Positions 11,965 through 22,652 are shown, counted from the stretch's first letter. The stretch is 64,000 nt of DNA from Mytilus californianus (GCF_021869535.1 NW_026262734.1:81096339-81160338); one strand, 5' to 3'. Notes: generated by a model not told the origin, from the letters alone. Numbers and translations are program-made.

Positions 11965-12215
11965 GGGTCGTCTGTTTCGCTATGCTGGATGTTCAAGTAC
12001 GCAGCCACCTCCGGTCACAATTGGGCCGTTATATTCGATGCCTCGTGTAAAGCCAGTGTTACGCTCTCTGCACGTTATGAACCCTTACACCAAATCTTTG
12101 AGGTGTATAAAGGTGGCCTGTTCCAACGCAAATTTCTGTCCCTATCCAATGTATCCTCATTTTCAGTTCAAATTTCTCCCGACCACCTTCATCCCGGAAG
12201 GTATCCATAACAGCA
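11965..12215 (+). repeat. Dispersed repeat family C, copy 2
   Basis: Second copy of the unit at 11515-11775 (GCTGGATGTTCAAGTACG, CTCTCTGCACG, GCAAATTTCTGTCCCTATCC, ATCCTCATTTTCAGTTC). The short open frames here are by-products of its higher GC content. Confidence 0.6.
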
Positions 12216-12780
12216 TTTTTGTTAATTTGTTTTTGTCTTGAAAATGCATGAAATGTTTGCCACTGGACATTAAAAAGTCAATAATCAATCAATATATGGT
12301 TTGGCAGAAATATGAGTACATCTTGTAAATAAAATAACCCTCAATAACAGTATGCTTTAATTCATATTAACGTCATTCCCTTGATTTTTTGTTTGGCAAA
12401 CCGTTCCGAAAACAATCAAAATATGCTAAACAGCAAAGAAAAACAACCAATGGGTTATAGGTCCTTGATACCGGTATAAAGCACGAAAGGAACTAACAAA
12501 AAGCCGCGAGCTGCTGTACCGATCTAAGAGTAGTTAAAGTAACCAGTTACTGAAAACAAGTTTAATGTAAAGTTTCCACTTATAAATAAACCAAATTTTT
12601 CAAAACAAACTAAAAATCACTAACTGCTTTCAGATTAAGTGATTGATTGATTGTTGGTTGCTTAGCGTTCAGTGGAGAACCAATTAACAATAAACACAAC
12701 AGGTATGTCCTCTCATAGAGGCCGTCCGGGAAATTCAGACTGCCACTTGGCAATGAGGGTATATTGGATTTTATTTTGCA
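12216..12780. other. Non-coding, with a mussel-type repeat scrap
   Basis: GATTGATTGATTGTTGGTTG near 12641-12660 followed by TTAGCGTTCAGTGG is the start of a repeat I associate with mussels. A related scrap occurs at 17278-17330. Confidence 0.4.
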
Positions 12781-13752
12781 ACAGGTCACCTACGGACCTC
12801 TCAAAGAGTTGTTGCAAGAATTCTTAACGTGCGTGGCATTCTCTCTTCACTATTGAGGCATCGGATTTAAAATTTCTAATTCTGACCAAACGTGGCTGCA
12901 TATTATACATCCCGCACAGTCAAACGTACTCCGTACTTTGGCAAGGATTCCACTGCCGGTTGGAAGACGACCAATAGTGACCATATCTCTTTTCCTCAGT
13001 CACCTTTGGGGGAGCAGATTAAGTGTCCACATGTATTAAGCCGTCTATGAAAAGTATGACCTTGTCATAATATAATCATCTGCAGTATGTTTATAAATAT
13101 CGGCATATAAACACAGGTAAAGTGATGTATTAGATTATTCAAAAAGGGATCTACATTTACATTATTTGAGTTGGATGTAATGTATGTATTTTTAAAATTT
13201 CAGTATATATCTTATGGAGGAGGAAACTGTTTAGGATTCAGATGACTCTATACAAGAGGTTGTTCAGTATCACAGATGTACTATATGTGTTTACGCAAAT
13301 TAGAGAAAGCACGATTTCAAACGCCATAAATTAAAGGTTCACCAAAAACCAATCCAGGACAGTGTTCCACACAAAACAACGAACACCAACTATCTGTCTC
13401 ATGTTTGTGTCATCATGTCAACATCAAGTGCAGAATTATCAATCCTTATCAAACACAAACACACATAGAATGTGTTGTGATGGCTTTAGCCGGTTAGGGG
13501 ACACCTCAACAGATATAATTACATCAAATCAGAGACGTGTTCCCTACGCAATAAGATATTTATATACAAAATTCACATAAAGCTCATATAAAAAAGGCAT
13601 ACCACCATAAAGAAATGTAAGACCATCGTGTATCTACCGCCTGTGGTTGTGGGTACATATATATGGACTCTTTGACAGTACACAAGAAAGTGGTCTATGA
13701 AAATTTGCTTGCGTACATGTATATGTGGAAACCAATACAGATGGCGATCAAG
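12781..13752 (+). pseudogene. Decayed C2H2 zinc-finger segment, copy A
   Basis: Direct duplicate of 24840-25855. After about 430 bp of shared noncoding sequence, 13215-13730 encodes remnants of C2H2 fingers. TICVYAN is followed by a TAG at 13301-13303 and then RKHDFKRHKLKVH, a typical His pair. RGHLNRYNYIK and a Cys-SL-Arg remnant (second zinc Cys lost) follow further on. Several frameshifts and stops are present. The TAG after VYAN is shared with copy B, so the template was already dead or not read in this frame when duplicated. Fingers of this kind bind DNA or RNA in live genes; here no function is expected. Confidence 0.6.
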
Positions 13753-14943
13753 TCATAATTACCGTTTAACAGTTTTGTCTCCAGGTTTGCAAGTGATGAA
13801 TTCTGCTTCTAAAGATCATTTGTGTAAAGTGCAAACAGAAAAGGTGACAAAGTTTCTCTCTGGCGAACGCCTATGTCGCAGTTAAATAATGATGAAACCT
13901 CGTGTCTGTCTTTGACAGGTTGGGAACAACGCACCTTTAAAGGAATACTCTTTAATTCGCGAATCTGGGGACCGATCTGAATCGTGTCATTTTATTTGTG
14001 CCAGCCTAAGAAGCGCATCATGTCAAGGAGAATAGTGAGTACCTTAGAACTTTCTGTCAAAAATGTGTCCTAATTCATGGTCTAGGTAACACATTAACAA
14101 ACTGCTTACACTGCTTACTCTTACCGGAAGTTCGTTTTCATGTTACCTTATCCAAAAAATAATGAAAATATGCTTTCTCAAAATATCACTTCGTGGACTG
14201 ACAGTGCACTCCCATGTCCTCCATTTTGTTGAGTTGAAAGGTCAGGAGATTAAATTAAATATCAAAATCACGCTACTTAAACAAATATTCTTCTATAAGT
14301 ATGAAACGCACATTGCCTAAAACTTACTTTTTTGCTTTAAAAACATAAACAGACCGTTGACAAATCCCAAAACACGCTATTCTTATTAATTAAAATGATT
14401 TAACACTGATGTTGAATAATGAGGACATAATTAAAATGATTTCGACTGTTTCATAATTTTGAACTAAAATACTTCACAAAACGACTTTTAGCCATGGTAG
14501 AAACTTATGAATATATTTATTTTCGATAGAACCTAATCAATGACCGATGAATTTGTGTATTAAGTTACATTTTGAAATATATAGGCCACTTGTTTGCTAT
14601 GTTCACACCATTTATAAGATTGTGCATGTAGAAAATTCTTTACCTTTTTTTAATCTGAACTAAAATGCAAATAGTTCACTTCACAGGAATGCCAACTCCT
14701 AAACATCTTTATTGTGGACAAAGAAAACAAAGAATGAAAAGAAATGTCTCAAATCAATTCTGAGGAAGACACCGTTGAAGAGACTAACCAACAAAGGGGC
14801 TTTAAATTAAACCTTCTCCAGAAGAGAGGAAACAGTTTTCAATAAAGTATGTTTAAACAAAGTCATAATACATTGTAACTGATTTTTAGTACAAAGTTTC
14901 CAAGTGCTGGATCTCCCTAAAAAGTCAGAATGATGGTTTTGTT
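13753..14943. other. Mostly non-coding, two weak exon-like islands
   Basis: 13781-13885 (after CTCCAG) and 13910-14031 (after TTGACAG) stay open for about 35-40 codons. Neither joins a neighbour in phase: the second reaches TAG exactly at its GTGAGT donor. The remainder is AT-rich with nothing recognisable. Confidence 0.35.
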
Positions 14944-15235
14944 TTAGTTTTTGATATTCTTCCATTTTTCATTAAAAGATGGATCATTAATATTTTCAAG
15001 TTCTCTATAAATTACTTCAATAATCTGCGCTTTAGTTTGTTTTTCCAAATCAAAATATTCTGATCTGTCTGAAGGAAATTTGAAAACTAGACACAGTTTT
15101 TGTTTTGTTGCTAAATCGTTTTCCACAATAATTGTCAAGTATTGGACTCGATTATCTTTACATTTTCAAATAAAATTGACTAGGTCGTGATTCAGCTTTT
15201 TTCCACTTAATATTTTGTGTTCTTCAACCTCGTAT
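14944..15235 (-). pseudogene. Coding-like remnant of unknown family
   Basis: On the minus strand one frame reads PYEVEEHKILSGKKLNHDLV, meets a single TGA near 15165, and continues as KCKDNRVQYLTIIVEN through SDRSEYFDLEKQTKAQIIEV to a TAA at 14944. The amino-acid mix is balanced and hydrophilic, unlike the Lys/Asn/Ile/Leu bias of random frames nearby. I recognise no domain. It could be one exon of a decayed gene or a transposon fragment. Confidence 0.35.
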
Positions 15236-15511
15236 GGTTAAGACAGGTATTTGGTTTTTCGTAATATACTAAAAAATGTCCTTGCTGATGCACTGATGTA
15301 CCCATCATCAGCTACGTTGATGTTGAAAATGGAAAGAAGATGATCATGTACTTAAAACAACTGTTTATTAAACGTGGAAATAGTATAATGATGCAATATA
15401 TTATATCCCAGAATAAATGGTTTAAATAAACGTTACATTAGAAAAATACGGCAAGCACATGTATATCTTATATTCATTAAAAACAACTAATATCATTTGT
15501 GTTTATTTTAG

Positions 15512-15703
15512 GCTATTGGTATTGAAGAATCAAGAGGAGCTGGGTATAGTCTAACAATCAGGGCTCCTTGTGGAAATACCTACCAGCACAATACGGATGG
15601 GTTTGGGACTGTTGAGCCTACATGTAGTACTAGTGCTACTGTCTCAATACCAACAGAGATAATTAACAGTGTGTTTAATTTCCCCGCCATACACCAGAAG
15701 TAA
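15512..15703 (+). CDS. Possible terminal exon, unknown protein
   Basis: A strong acceptor (GTTTATTTTAG) opens a 63-codon frame in phase 0. It runs through AIGIEESRGAGYSLTIRAP, CGNTYQHNTDGFG and IPTEIINSVFNFP to TAA. The GC content and codon use are clearly above the surroundings. No upstream exon could be joined: the nearest candidate (ending at 14033) would create a stop at the junction. The family is not recognised. Confidence 0.35.
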   Translation, partial: AIGIEESRGAGYSLTIRAPCGNTYQHNTDGFGTVEPTCSTSATVSIPTEIINSVFNFPAIHQK

Positions 15704-15994
15704 AAAAAAAAATCCGGTTATATGATAAAAAAAATATCTTCATAAGTTTTGTGAGTTTTTTTTATATTATTTCATAGATTTGTACATGTTGTAATTGATT
15801 TTGTTTCCAATTTTCTATTTTCTTATTTGTATGCCATTTTCATTTCTAATTTGTGTCTCATTTTCTTTTACTATAATAACATTTCTCAATAAGATCAGTT
15901 TCTTCTTATTTTATTTCATTTCATTTAAAAAAAAATACAAGTGTACAGGAGACACAAACAACCAGTTCTTTCTTGAAAGCACTGTACGACGTGA

Positions 15995-16180
15995 ACAAGG
16001 ACAATCAATTGCCCCGTATGTGGAGAAGGTCAGCTAGACTCTAGAGCCATGTGGGTAGGATGCTCTTTAAAGGAAAACTTTTGGGTACATGCCAAGTGTA
16101 TAGGAATTGGTGCCAAAACCAAGGCCCCTCTTAGTAAAATTTGTTATCACTGCCCAAGGCATATTACTCTGATTGAATAG
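15995..16180 (+). pseudogene. PHD-finger-like fragment
   Basis: The frame encodes NCPVCGEGQLDSRAMWVGC, then SLKENFWVHAKC and finally ICYHCPRH before TAG. This follows the Cys4-His-Cys3 plan of a PHD finger: CxxC, W-V-x-C, W-V-H-x-x-C, CxxC. The fourth ligand, a Cys usually a few residues after the third, is missing. A TGA directly precedes the open stretch and no good acceptor is visible. PHD fingers read histone-tail methylation in chromatin proteins, and also occur in ORF1 of some non-LTR retrotransposons. I think a transposon-derived or decayed origin more likely. Confidence 0.5.
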
Positions 16181-16289
16181 AAGACTTGTAGATCGATTGC
16201 ATATTATTTATTTACATATTTAAACATACCTTTTCGAGTCTGTCAATATTTTTGGACACTTTCAGTCAATTTGCATTGTCTGGATGACC

Positions 16290-16520
16290 TGCTGGAATCC
16301 ACAATTTTGTTTTTCTATTAAATAAAGGCAACAGTAGTATACCGCTGTTTAATGCAATAGCCACAAATCGATTAAGCGAAAAAAAATCCGGGTGACAAAC
16401 CAATACCGAGTGAAACCCATCACCTATAAGAGGAAAACAACGGAACAACAGAAACACTGAACTGCCACAAAAAAAATATATCCAACACAAAATCTCCACC
16501 TTCTTACTTGGATTCATTCC
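16290..16520 (+). repeat. Dispersed repeat family D, copy 1
   Basis: AAATAAAGGCAACAGTAGTAT, AAATCGAT, AATCCGGGT, ACCGAGTGAAAC, ATAAGAGGA and AACAACGGAACAACAG occur in the same order as in 41400-41545. Confidence 0.7.
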
Positions 16521-16724
16521 ACTGACACTGACATTAAATACGCTAATATTTTCGATAGTAAAATTACTAAATAATAATATAAAACATATTTAATAGATTA
16601 ATTAACATTTTTATATATGGTATTTTTTTTATCTCATCATTTTAACATTACAAATTTAATTATATTATTAATAATCTACAATTCATATTTCATAATTAAA
16701 GTTTCTGAAAAAAAGTGAAATAAC

Positions 16725-16990
16725 AAAAATACAGAACTCCGAAGAATATTCAAAACAGAAAGTCCATAAACAAATGTCAAAATCGAAAGCTCAAACACAT
16801 CAAACGAATGGATAACAACTGTCATATTCCTTATCTTGTTTGTCGAACTCATGGACGATTTCAGCTTTAACTGTTATGTTTGCCTCTCTATCGGTCTTGT
16901 ACCAATTCTTTGGCGAAAGGATTTCTTTGTACTGCAGAAGTGATTGCCTGTCAGGTATCACATGAATCAACGCTGTTTTCACGCTGGTCT
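16725..16990 (+). repeat. Mussel-type repeat fragment
   Basis: It shares AAAGTCCATAA, AATC(G/A)AA, CATCAAACGAATGGATAAC and ACTGCCATATTCCT-like blocks with repeat copies near 35640-35710 and 41580-41620. The 60-codon minus-strand frame inside is not supported as a gene. Confidence 0.5.
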
Positions 16991-17049
16991 GAGATTTGAA
17001 GTTTGTAACTACTCTACACTTACGTTAGGGAACCTATAATATGAATTTG

Positions 17050-17168
17050 GTTCAAAATAAGACTCCGTATTGAAGACCGTACTTTGACCTATAATGGTTT
17101 ACTTTTATAAATTTTGACTTGGATGGAGAGTTTTCTCATTGGCACTCATACCACATCTTTTTATATCT
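17050..17168 (-). repeat. Dispersed repeat family A, fragment
   Basis: CTCCGTATTGAAGACCGTAC and ATTGGCACTCATACCACATC match 22470-22565 and, reversed, the start of 24203-24740. Confidence 0.75.
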
Positions 17169-17390
17169 ATATAATAGAAACCGGTGTATATATAATGGCA
17201 AATCATTTATGTGTGGACCAAAAAAATTAAAAAGGTATTATAACAAAATATCAGAACACCATTAGTAATTGAAACAGATTGATTGTTTGTTAATTAACGT
17301 CCAGAGGAAAATAATTCATGCATGTTCAGGACATATATAATATCATGAAAAGAAAGTCAAAATATACATGGTTGTTGTCAAAAAATGTAA

Positions 17391-17698
17391 CTACATCGGT
17401 TTTTCTGGACATTTTATAGCCTCTCTACTGTGGTCTTTTATCCCGTTTTGTAGTGTTGTATAGCTACCACATGGTACACCTGGACAGTTTAGAAGTGCTG
17501 CAATTTCACTACCAGTTGTGAAATAGGTCAGCAGATTCTGAGCAAAAGCCAGAGCTAAAAAAAACTGTGTGTTCTTAAGGTAATAAGAGTTGTCAACACA
17601 TTTGGAAATCTTGAAGTCGTTCTCTTCGTTTTCTTTCGTGTCATGTTGAATACTAAGTAAAACGTTTAATACGGGTTGGTAGCGCATAGAAATCCAGT
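17391..17698 (-). CDS. Candidate terminal exon, minus strand, unknown protein
   Basis: On the minus strand an acceptor (CGTATTCTTTCAG) opens a frame of about 100 codons: WISMRYQPVLNVLLSIQHD, then KCVDNSYYLKNTQFFLALAF, TGSEIAALLNCPGVPCGSYT, and a stop at 17391. The mixed composition with Cys, Pro and Gly, and the good acceptor at the point where the frame opens, argue for a real exon. I do not recognise the family. Upstream exons should lie to the right; the promoter-like cluster at 17986-18071 could serve both strands, but no linking exon was found. Confidence 0.45.
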
Positions 17699-17985
17699 CT
17701 GAAAGAATACGGAGTGTTTGTATGGATTATTTAGGGAAGCACACGTTTTGATGAATAAAAAGAAACATAACTGAAAGAATTTTGAAATATAATAACATAA
17801 GATAGCTCTCAAAAAATAGTTATAAAATATAATTGCCATACAATACATTAGTTATTTTACTTTATTTATTTATAAAGCCTTATGCATTAGTTGACATCCT
17901 TTCTCCAAGGCCGCCTTAATTTGGAACCCGAGTTCAAACTCTATTCACTCGAGATCCATATGAACAGACCGCGAACGTACCTACA

Positions 17986-18071
17986 TGACGTAATGTTACC
18001 TTTGACATCGGTTCCCTACTTACCCCGCGCAAACCTAGGTTTAGTGGGGATCCAAGATGGCGACTTCCGGT
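17986..18071 (+). promoter_or_regulatory. Promoter-like cluster of CRE, YY1 and ETS sites
   Basis: TGACGTAA (CREB/ATF type) at 17986-17993, CCAAGATGGC (YY1 type) at 18052-18061 and ACTTCCGGT (ETS type) at 18063-18071 lie within 86 bp, in a locally CpG-containing stretch. YY1 motifs overlapping an ATG are typical just downstream of start sites of broadly expressed animal genes. The motifs are visible; promoter activity is inferred. Confidence 0.45.
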
Positions 18072-18083
18072 GAAACAAGATTT
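18057..18083 (+). CDS. Possible first coding exon, nine codons
   Basis: The ATG inside CCAAGATGGCG starts MATSGETRF, directly followed by a GTAAGA donor at 18084 in phase 0. It sits within the YY1/ETS cluster as many short first exons do. I could not find the next exon. Reading through the donor gives about 35 more codons without visible domain features. Confidence 0.35.
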
Positions 18084-18507
18084 GTAAGATTGATTTTACA
18101 TGGGTTATGGCTTTTATCAATACACGAGGGCATACTGCCAGCCCTTAACAAAATATTTATTGTTCCAATTTTGGTGACATATAGTTAACATTTTTTAAAA
18201 CATCGACGGGAAATAATAAAGGGTATATACCTGCGGCTTTGCATACATCTACTTGCGCTGTCAAATGTAGTGTTGTATAGCTAGACAGACAAAATCTATC
18301 CATCCTTTTATAATGAATGTCAAGCAGAATCCCGCCAAACCATGATTTATTTGCGCTTTCTCTGAATTTTTGTGCGTTTTACATATTATTTTGACAGTCC
18401 CTTGTTTCAGGATTAAGTAGATCCTTCGTTGTGAGAAAATCCCTAGTTCATCCTATATAGTGGGGTTGTTCCAAACCTGTTTGATTCACGATTTTTTAAC
18501 GATTATG

Positions 18508-18593
18508 AAAACTTTAAAAATTTGACCCGTGATTTCTAATTTTAACCTGCGATGTTTAAAATTAGAAATCACGGGTCAAATTTGTAAAGTTTT
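18508..18593. repeat. Near-perfect hairpin, 37-bp stem
   Basis: 18508-18544 and 18557-18593 are reverse complements with one mismatch around a 12-nt loop; the inner 27 bp pair perfectly (TTTGACCCGTGATTTCTAAT on the left arm). Transcribed RNA would form a long stem. Confidence 0.9.
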
Positions 18594-19501
18594 GAAGGCA
18601 AACGCAGGCCTAGTAACCGCTCGCCTCTGTCTGTCAGTCAGAAAAAGCGTCAGTAGAAATATTTTGTCAAAGTTTTCATGGCTTGTTTTCCTCCCGTATA
18701 ACCCCGATACAAACGAACCCGGAGTTGACGCGTTCGAATTGAACACGCTGTAATCAACTGAGGTCAGTCAAAAGGAAAAATGACACTTTTTAGGAAAGTC
18801 AAATAATATTTCTAATGATATTTTCCTTAAATATATTCTTTGGTATATCACTTGATTCTTACTGCTATTTAATTTAACATTTACATCATTTTTAAAGGGT
18901 TATGTTAAAAAAATAACGCGCGACCTTAGCACTTATAAAAGCATGCTTACGATTTTTAATCTTATATTTGTTGCGTGCCTTTTTTATCATACATTTTGAA
19001 AATCTAATCGTTAAAACTTAATCAAAGTAGTTAAGATTGTAAGTATTATTGCTAGCTAGAAGACAAAAAAATCAAGTTCATCTTGAACTCTTGTTTATTT
19101 TCTAACTATGTACGCTTCGTTATCTGCTCACTTTTTTTATACTGGACGATTCGTTGCAACAATATTGCAATTGTCAAACGGAATAAGCAAACATTGTTAT
19201 GGTTCGGGTCTGTAGACCTCAAACTGTTCTTCGACCAATGGTAGCATGGCTTGTAAAGGCACTGGTTTCATATAAAACACACTACAATAATAATAAAAAT
19301 AAGTCAAAATCAACTCTTAATCATTTTAATTTACATCTGGTATAAGAAACATGTCATACAAATATAATAATCCCAAGAGCATAAAACGGTACAGGGACAA
19401 CCGCCCTTGGAACGTCAAGCGTCAATCATGGTATTTGGTATTTCGGTTGTAAATCAAATGCAGTCTAGACGTAGTAAAATAATCTAAGTAACAGGACAGT
19501 C
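18594..19501. other. Non-coding DNA
   Basis: No gene seen. The higher-GC part at 18600-18760 carries a short open frame without supporting features. Confidence 0.4.
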
Positions 19502-19524
19502 TATATATATATATATATATATAT
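19502..19524. repeat. (TA)n microsatellite
   Basis: About eleven TA units bordering the truncated end of the TIR-element copy at 19526. Confidence 0.95.
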
Positions 19525-19525
19525 A

Positions 19526-19919
19526 AAGGAGAAAGTCCAGGAAATAATGGGAAAGGGGACGATGGAAGCTTTGCATTAACAAAGGATATGCCCAGTTACA
19601 ATATATAACCCTTTTATAAATATACGATAAAGGGGAGAAAGCGTGACAATGATAACACGGGACCTCCCTTTGGACAAACAGTGAGACGAACTCTATATCT
19701 TATCATTCCCAATTTATATAACAATAAATACATACAATAATAATATAATTCGGACACGATACGAGAAATATAAAAGTGTTCGTACAATTAATTATCCACA
19801 CTTTAACGGCCGCGATCGTGTGCAAAGTAAAACAGAGAAAGTGCAGTCTGGATAATAAGAAAAGAATAGTCATGGCTTTACATAAATACACTTAACCTTT
19901 ACCCTTATTTGTAACACTA
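19526..19919 (-). mobile_element. Truncated inverted copy of the TIR element at 22653-23429
   Basis: It is the reverse complement of 22653-23058 over its whole length: AAGGAGAAAGTCCAGG, GAGAAAGCGTGACAATGATA, CTCCCTTTGGACAAACAGTG, AAAACAGAGAAAGTGCAGTC and TTATTTGTAACACTA all match. Identity is high apart from internal indels. One end is the true element terminus (19919); the other stops at a TA microsatellite. Confidence 0.85.
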
Positions 19920-20055
19920 CCCCCACCCACGGGAAGAGTTCACCTCAAACTAAAAACAATAAGGAGATGCTACCTACAAAATCCTATCTATCCTAACTTA
20001 TACCTATTCCTCGGTGATGTGGGAAGTCCAAATGTCACGAAGATCTACATTTGTT

Positions 20056-21209
20056 CTAGTACTGTTCCGTCAGGTAGATAACATCTTTCCTCTTCATAAT
20101 ACAGCTGGTCCCGATGGGAACTAGCTTCCTCTGGTAACAAGAGGCGCGGATTTTCCTACATAGGTTTATTTGTTCTTGTAGGGTTTTCGCTAAAGGGTGC
20201 TTAAGGTAGGAGGATGAAAAAGCGAAAAACAACATGGGATCAAGAGATAAATCATTGTACATCTTGTCGTTGTGGTCAACCTGGATTTCTTTCCGGTCAC
20301 TCCATTTATTTGTTGGACGTGTGCAGTCGATTTCTGCTGGTTCCATGGTTTGGTTTTTTTCACATGCACGGTAAGATGCAAAGGTACTTCTGCATCTAAC
20401 AAGGCTTCAGTTGATCATGGTAACGGTGATGGTAATGATAATGGTTATGGTGTTGGTAATGGGGCTGATGTTATCTTTGATAAATCCATCGGTACAACAT
20501 TTTCATCATAATTAATTAAAGTTACTTGTTGTGACAATGCATATACTGGTGATATGGTGTTGCTCTTAGATAAATCTATGGTTCTGGTCAGAATGCAGAG
20601 TTGGTATTTGTGAAGTCTACAGGTGTGTCTGATGGTTCTGGAGTTTCTGGTGGTGTAATGAATGGCCGGTCTGATGGTGAGTGTTTCATAGGGTCTTTTA
20701 GTTGTTCCGGTGATATCGGTTTTAGGTACATGCTGAATAGAATGTCGGATGGCACTATGAGTGATGGTGAAAGTATCTGTGTGTTGGTTTAATTTCTCAA
20801 CCGCTTCAATGGCGATGGTGTTCTAGGTTCCTTGAGTAGTTCTGCAAAATCCGGCATTTGGTCATCAAGTAGTTCAGTAGTTTGCTGGATTGTTGCCTCA
20901 GACTGTAAGTGTAGCCGAAAGTGTAACTGGAGTATTTCTTATAGGAAAAGTACTTTCCACAGGTTAAACTGTTGACATTAAAGTGACCCGATGTCTTGGT
21001 GTATCCCCTGAGTAGAACTGATGATAGCTATGTTTTGATGTCTCATGCTGTCTGAGACTGTACTTATCATGAGAATTACAGGTCCAGGGGCAGTACCGGC
21101 ACTGTATCATGGGCCCATGGTTGTGGCGTCTGTGTATGTGTAACTTGGCTGATGTTGGGAACCTTTACCCGCATTCCTCACATTGGTTATGCCATACTGG
21201 TATATCCAT
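20056..21209 (-). pseudogene. Decayed C2H2 zinc-finger gene with PxDLS-type motifs
   Basis: From an ATG at 21209 (minus) the frame reads MDIPVWHNQCEECG, a TAA, then RFPTSAKLHIHRRH, completing a C2H2 finger. A second finger follows (CRYCPWTC with SLRQHETSKH). Downstream, pieces linked by frameshifts carry TTELLDDQMPDFAELLKEP, an SPSDRPFITPPETPEPSDTP proline-rich region, and two DLSK motifs (TIDLSKS and VPMDLSKITS). The second fits the PxDLS signature that binds the CtBP corepressor. The last piece, ending at 20056, is basic and unrecognised. I count one stop inside a finger and at least three frame changes, so this is a pseudogene of a possible transcriptional repressor. The Gly-rich plus-strand frames here are shadows. 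Confidence 0.6.
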
Positions 21210-21967
21210 GGTCTATGATATATCAGGAAGAAAAATTCATAAGTCTAAGGACTAATAGGTAATTACAGGTAGCGATCCTATGGTCACATGGTCTTGACAT
21301 TTTTATTTTTCGAATTACACAATTATTTAATACGATTAACATATCAAGCAGCTACGGGGTGTCTGATTTGGTTAAAATATACATAATAACGCTCAGCTTC
21401 TTGCGCTTCATAAAAATTTAACATCACAATGGTCCAACTTTTATTATATTTGACAACTACATGTACTTCTACTGGTACATTAACATAATAACATATAATC
21501 ACAGATAATAAAATAACTTTATAGACTTTACTTCATTTAGTTTTGCAACTAACATTTTAATTCATGATATTCAACATGAATAATTTGTGAATACTTTAAG
21601 TATTGGTATGGTACTCATAAATAATATCACTGGTCATGATATGTCATTGCAATTTATATATACACTTTCATGTGTAGATACATTCATATGTTTATATATC
21701 TAAATAATATATATATGCACCTATAAAATTTACCAGATGCAATATGCATTCAATTGCTATTGCAATATTATCGAACAGGTGTTTGTCTTGCCCTGTTTAT
21801 ACCAATCAAGCAGAAGGCAACACTTGCACACAATAGATTTGTAAATAAAATTATATATACAACAAGACGTTATTTGTTTTCGTTTTGATCATTATTTAAG
21901 ATTGTAATATGTCATATATATTTTTATGACATCACATTTTAAAATATAAAAACACATAATCATGTTT

Positions 21968-22294
21968 ATGAGGGTAGGAATGTCCTTTACCGTCAGGCGT
22001 CAAACGGTCATTTTCAGCTACCGTTAGCGTCAAATTGGTTAAAATGTTATCGTGATTCGTCAAAATATCCTGATCGTGATTCGTCAAAATATCCTTATCG
22101 TGATTCGTCAGAGGTATGACATAATTAACCGTTACCGTTATTTTAGTAAAGAATTTAACGTGATTCGTCAAAATCAGTTGATTTTTTTTTATCGTCATAA
22201 AGAAAAGGTTCATTTTGTCGTCATGCATACAAAATTACCGTTAACGTCATTTTTATAGATTTGTTACCGTTATTCGGCATGAAGGTACCCTCAT
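21968..22294. mobile_element. Small element with inverted ATGAGGGTA / TACCCTCAT ends
   Basis: ATGAGGGTA (21968-21976) and TACCCTCAT (22286-22294) bound 327 bp. The interior is built from variants of CGTGATTCGTCAAAATA and TTACCGTTA, including two adjacent units of about 24 bp at 22050-22100. I recall similar ACCGTTA/GATTCGTC-rich elements from mussels. It has no coding capacity. Confidence 0.6.
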
Positions 22295-22329
22295 TACGAC
22301 CCTCGTTTATGATAAACATTGTAATAGTT

Positions 22330-22578
22330 GTCGTCTGTTTATGTAGTTCATACGTGTTTCTCGTTTCTCGTTTTTATATACATTAGACCGTCGGTTTTTC
22401 CGTTTGAATGGTTTTACACTAGTAATTTTTTGGGGCCCTTAATAGCTTGTTGTTCGGTGTGAGCCAATGCTCCGTGTTGAAGGCCGTACCTTGACCTATA
22501 ATGGTTTACTTTTATAAATTGTAACTTGGATGAAGAGTTGTCTCATTGGCACTCATACCACATCTTCCTATATCTATA
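22330..22578 (-). repeat. Dispersed repeat family A, longer copy
   Basis: Reverse-orientation copy with TTTGGGGCCCTTAATAGC, GTTCGGTGTGAGCC, GAAGGCCGTACCTTGACC and TTGTCTCATTGGCACTCATA. These match 40850-40957 and 17050-17168 and, reversed, 24203-24400. Confidence 0.8.
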
Positions 22579-22652
22579 ATAACACAGTGGTAGAAATAAT
22601 TATTCTTCATGGTCTATCCGTTATTCATCAGTCCTGTCCTTTGTCTGTCCCC

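Noticed and set aside
13910-14033. Exon-like stretch between TTGACAG and GTGAGT
   Set aside because: The only open frame reaches TAG exactly at the donor, and no upstream exon joins it.
20601-20792. Ser/Gly-rich 63-codon plus-strand frame
   Set aside because: It is the shadow of the minus-strand proline-rich region of the zinc-finger pseudogene.
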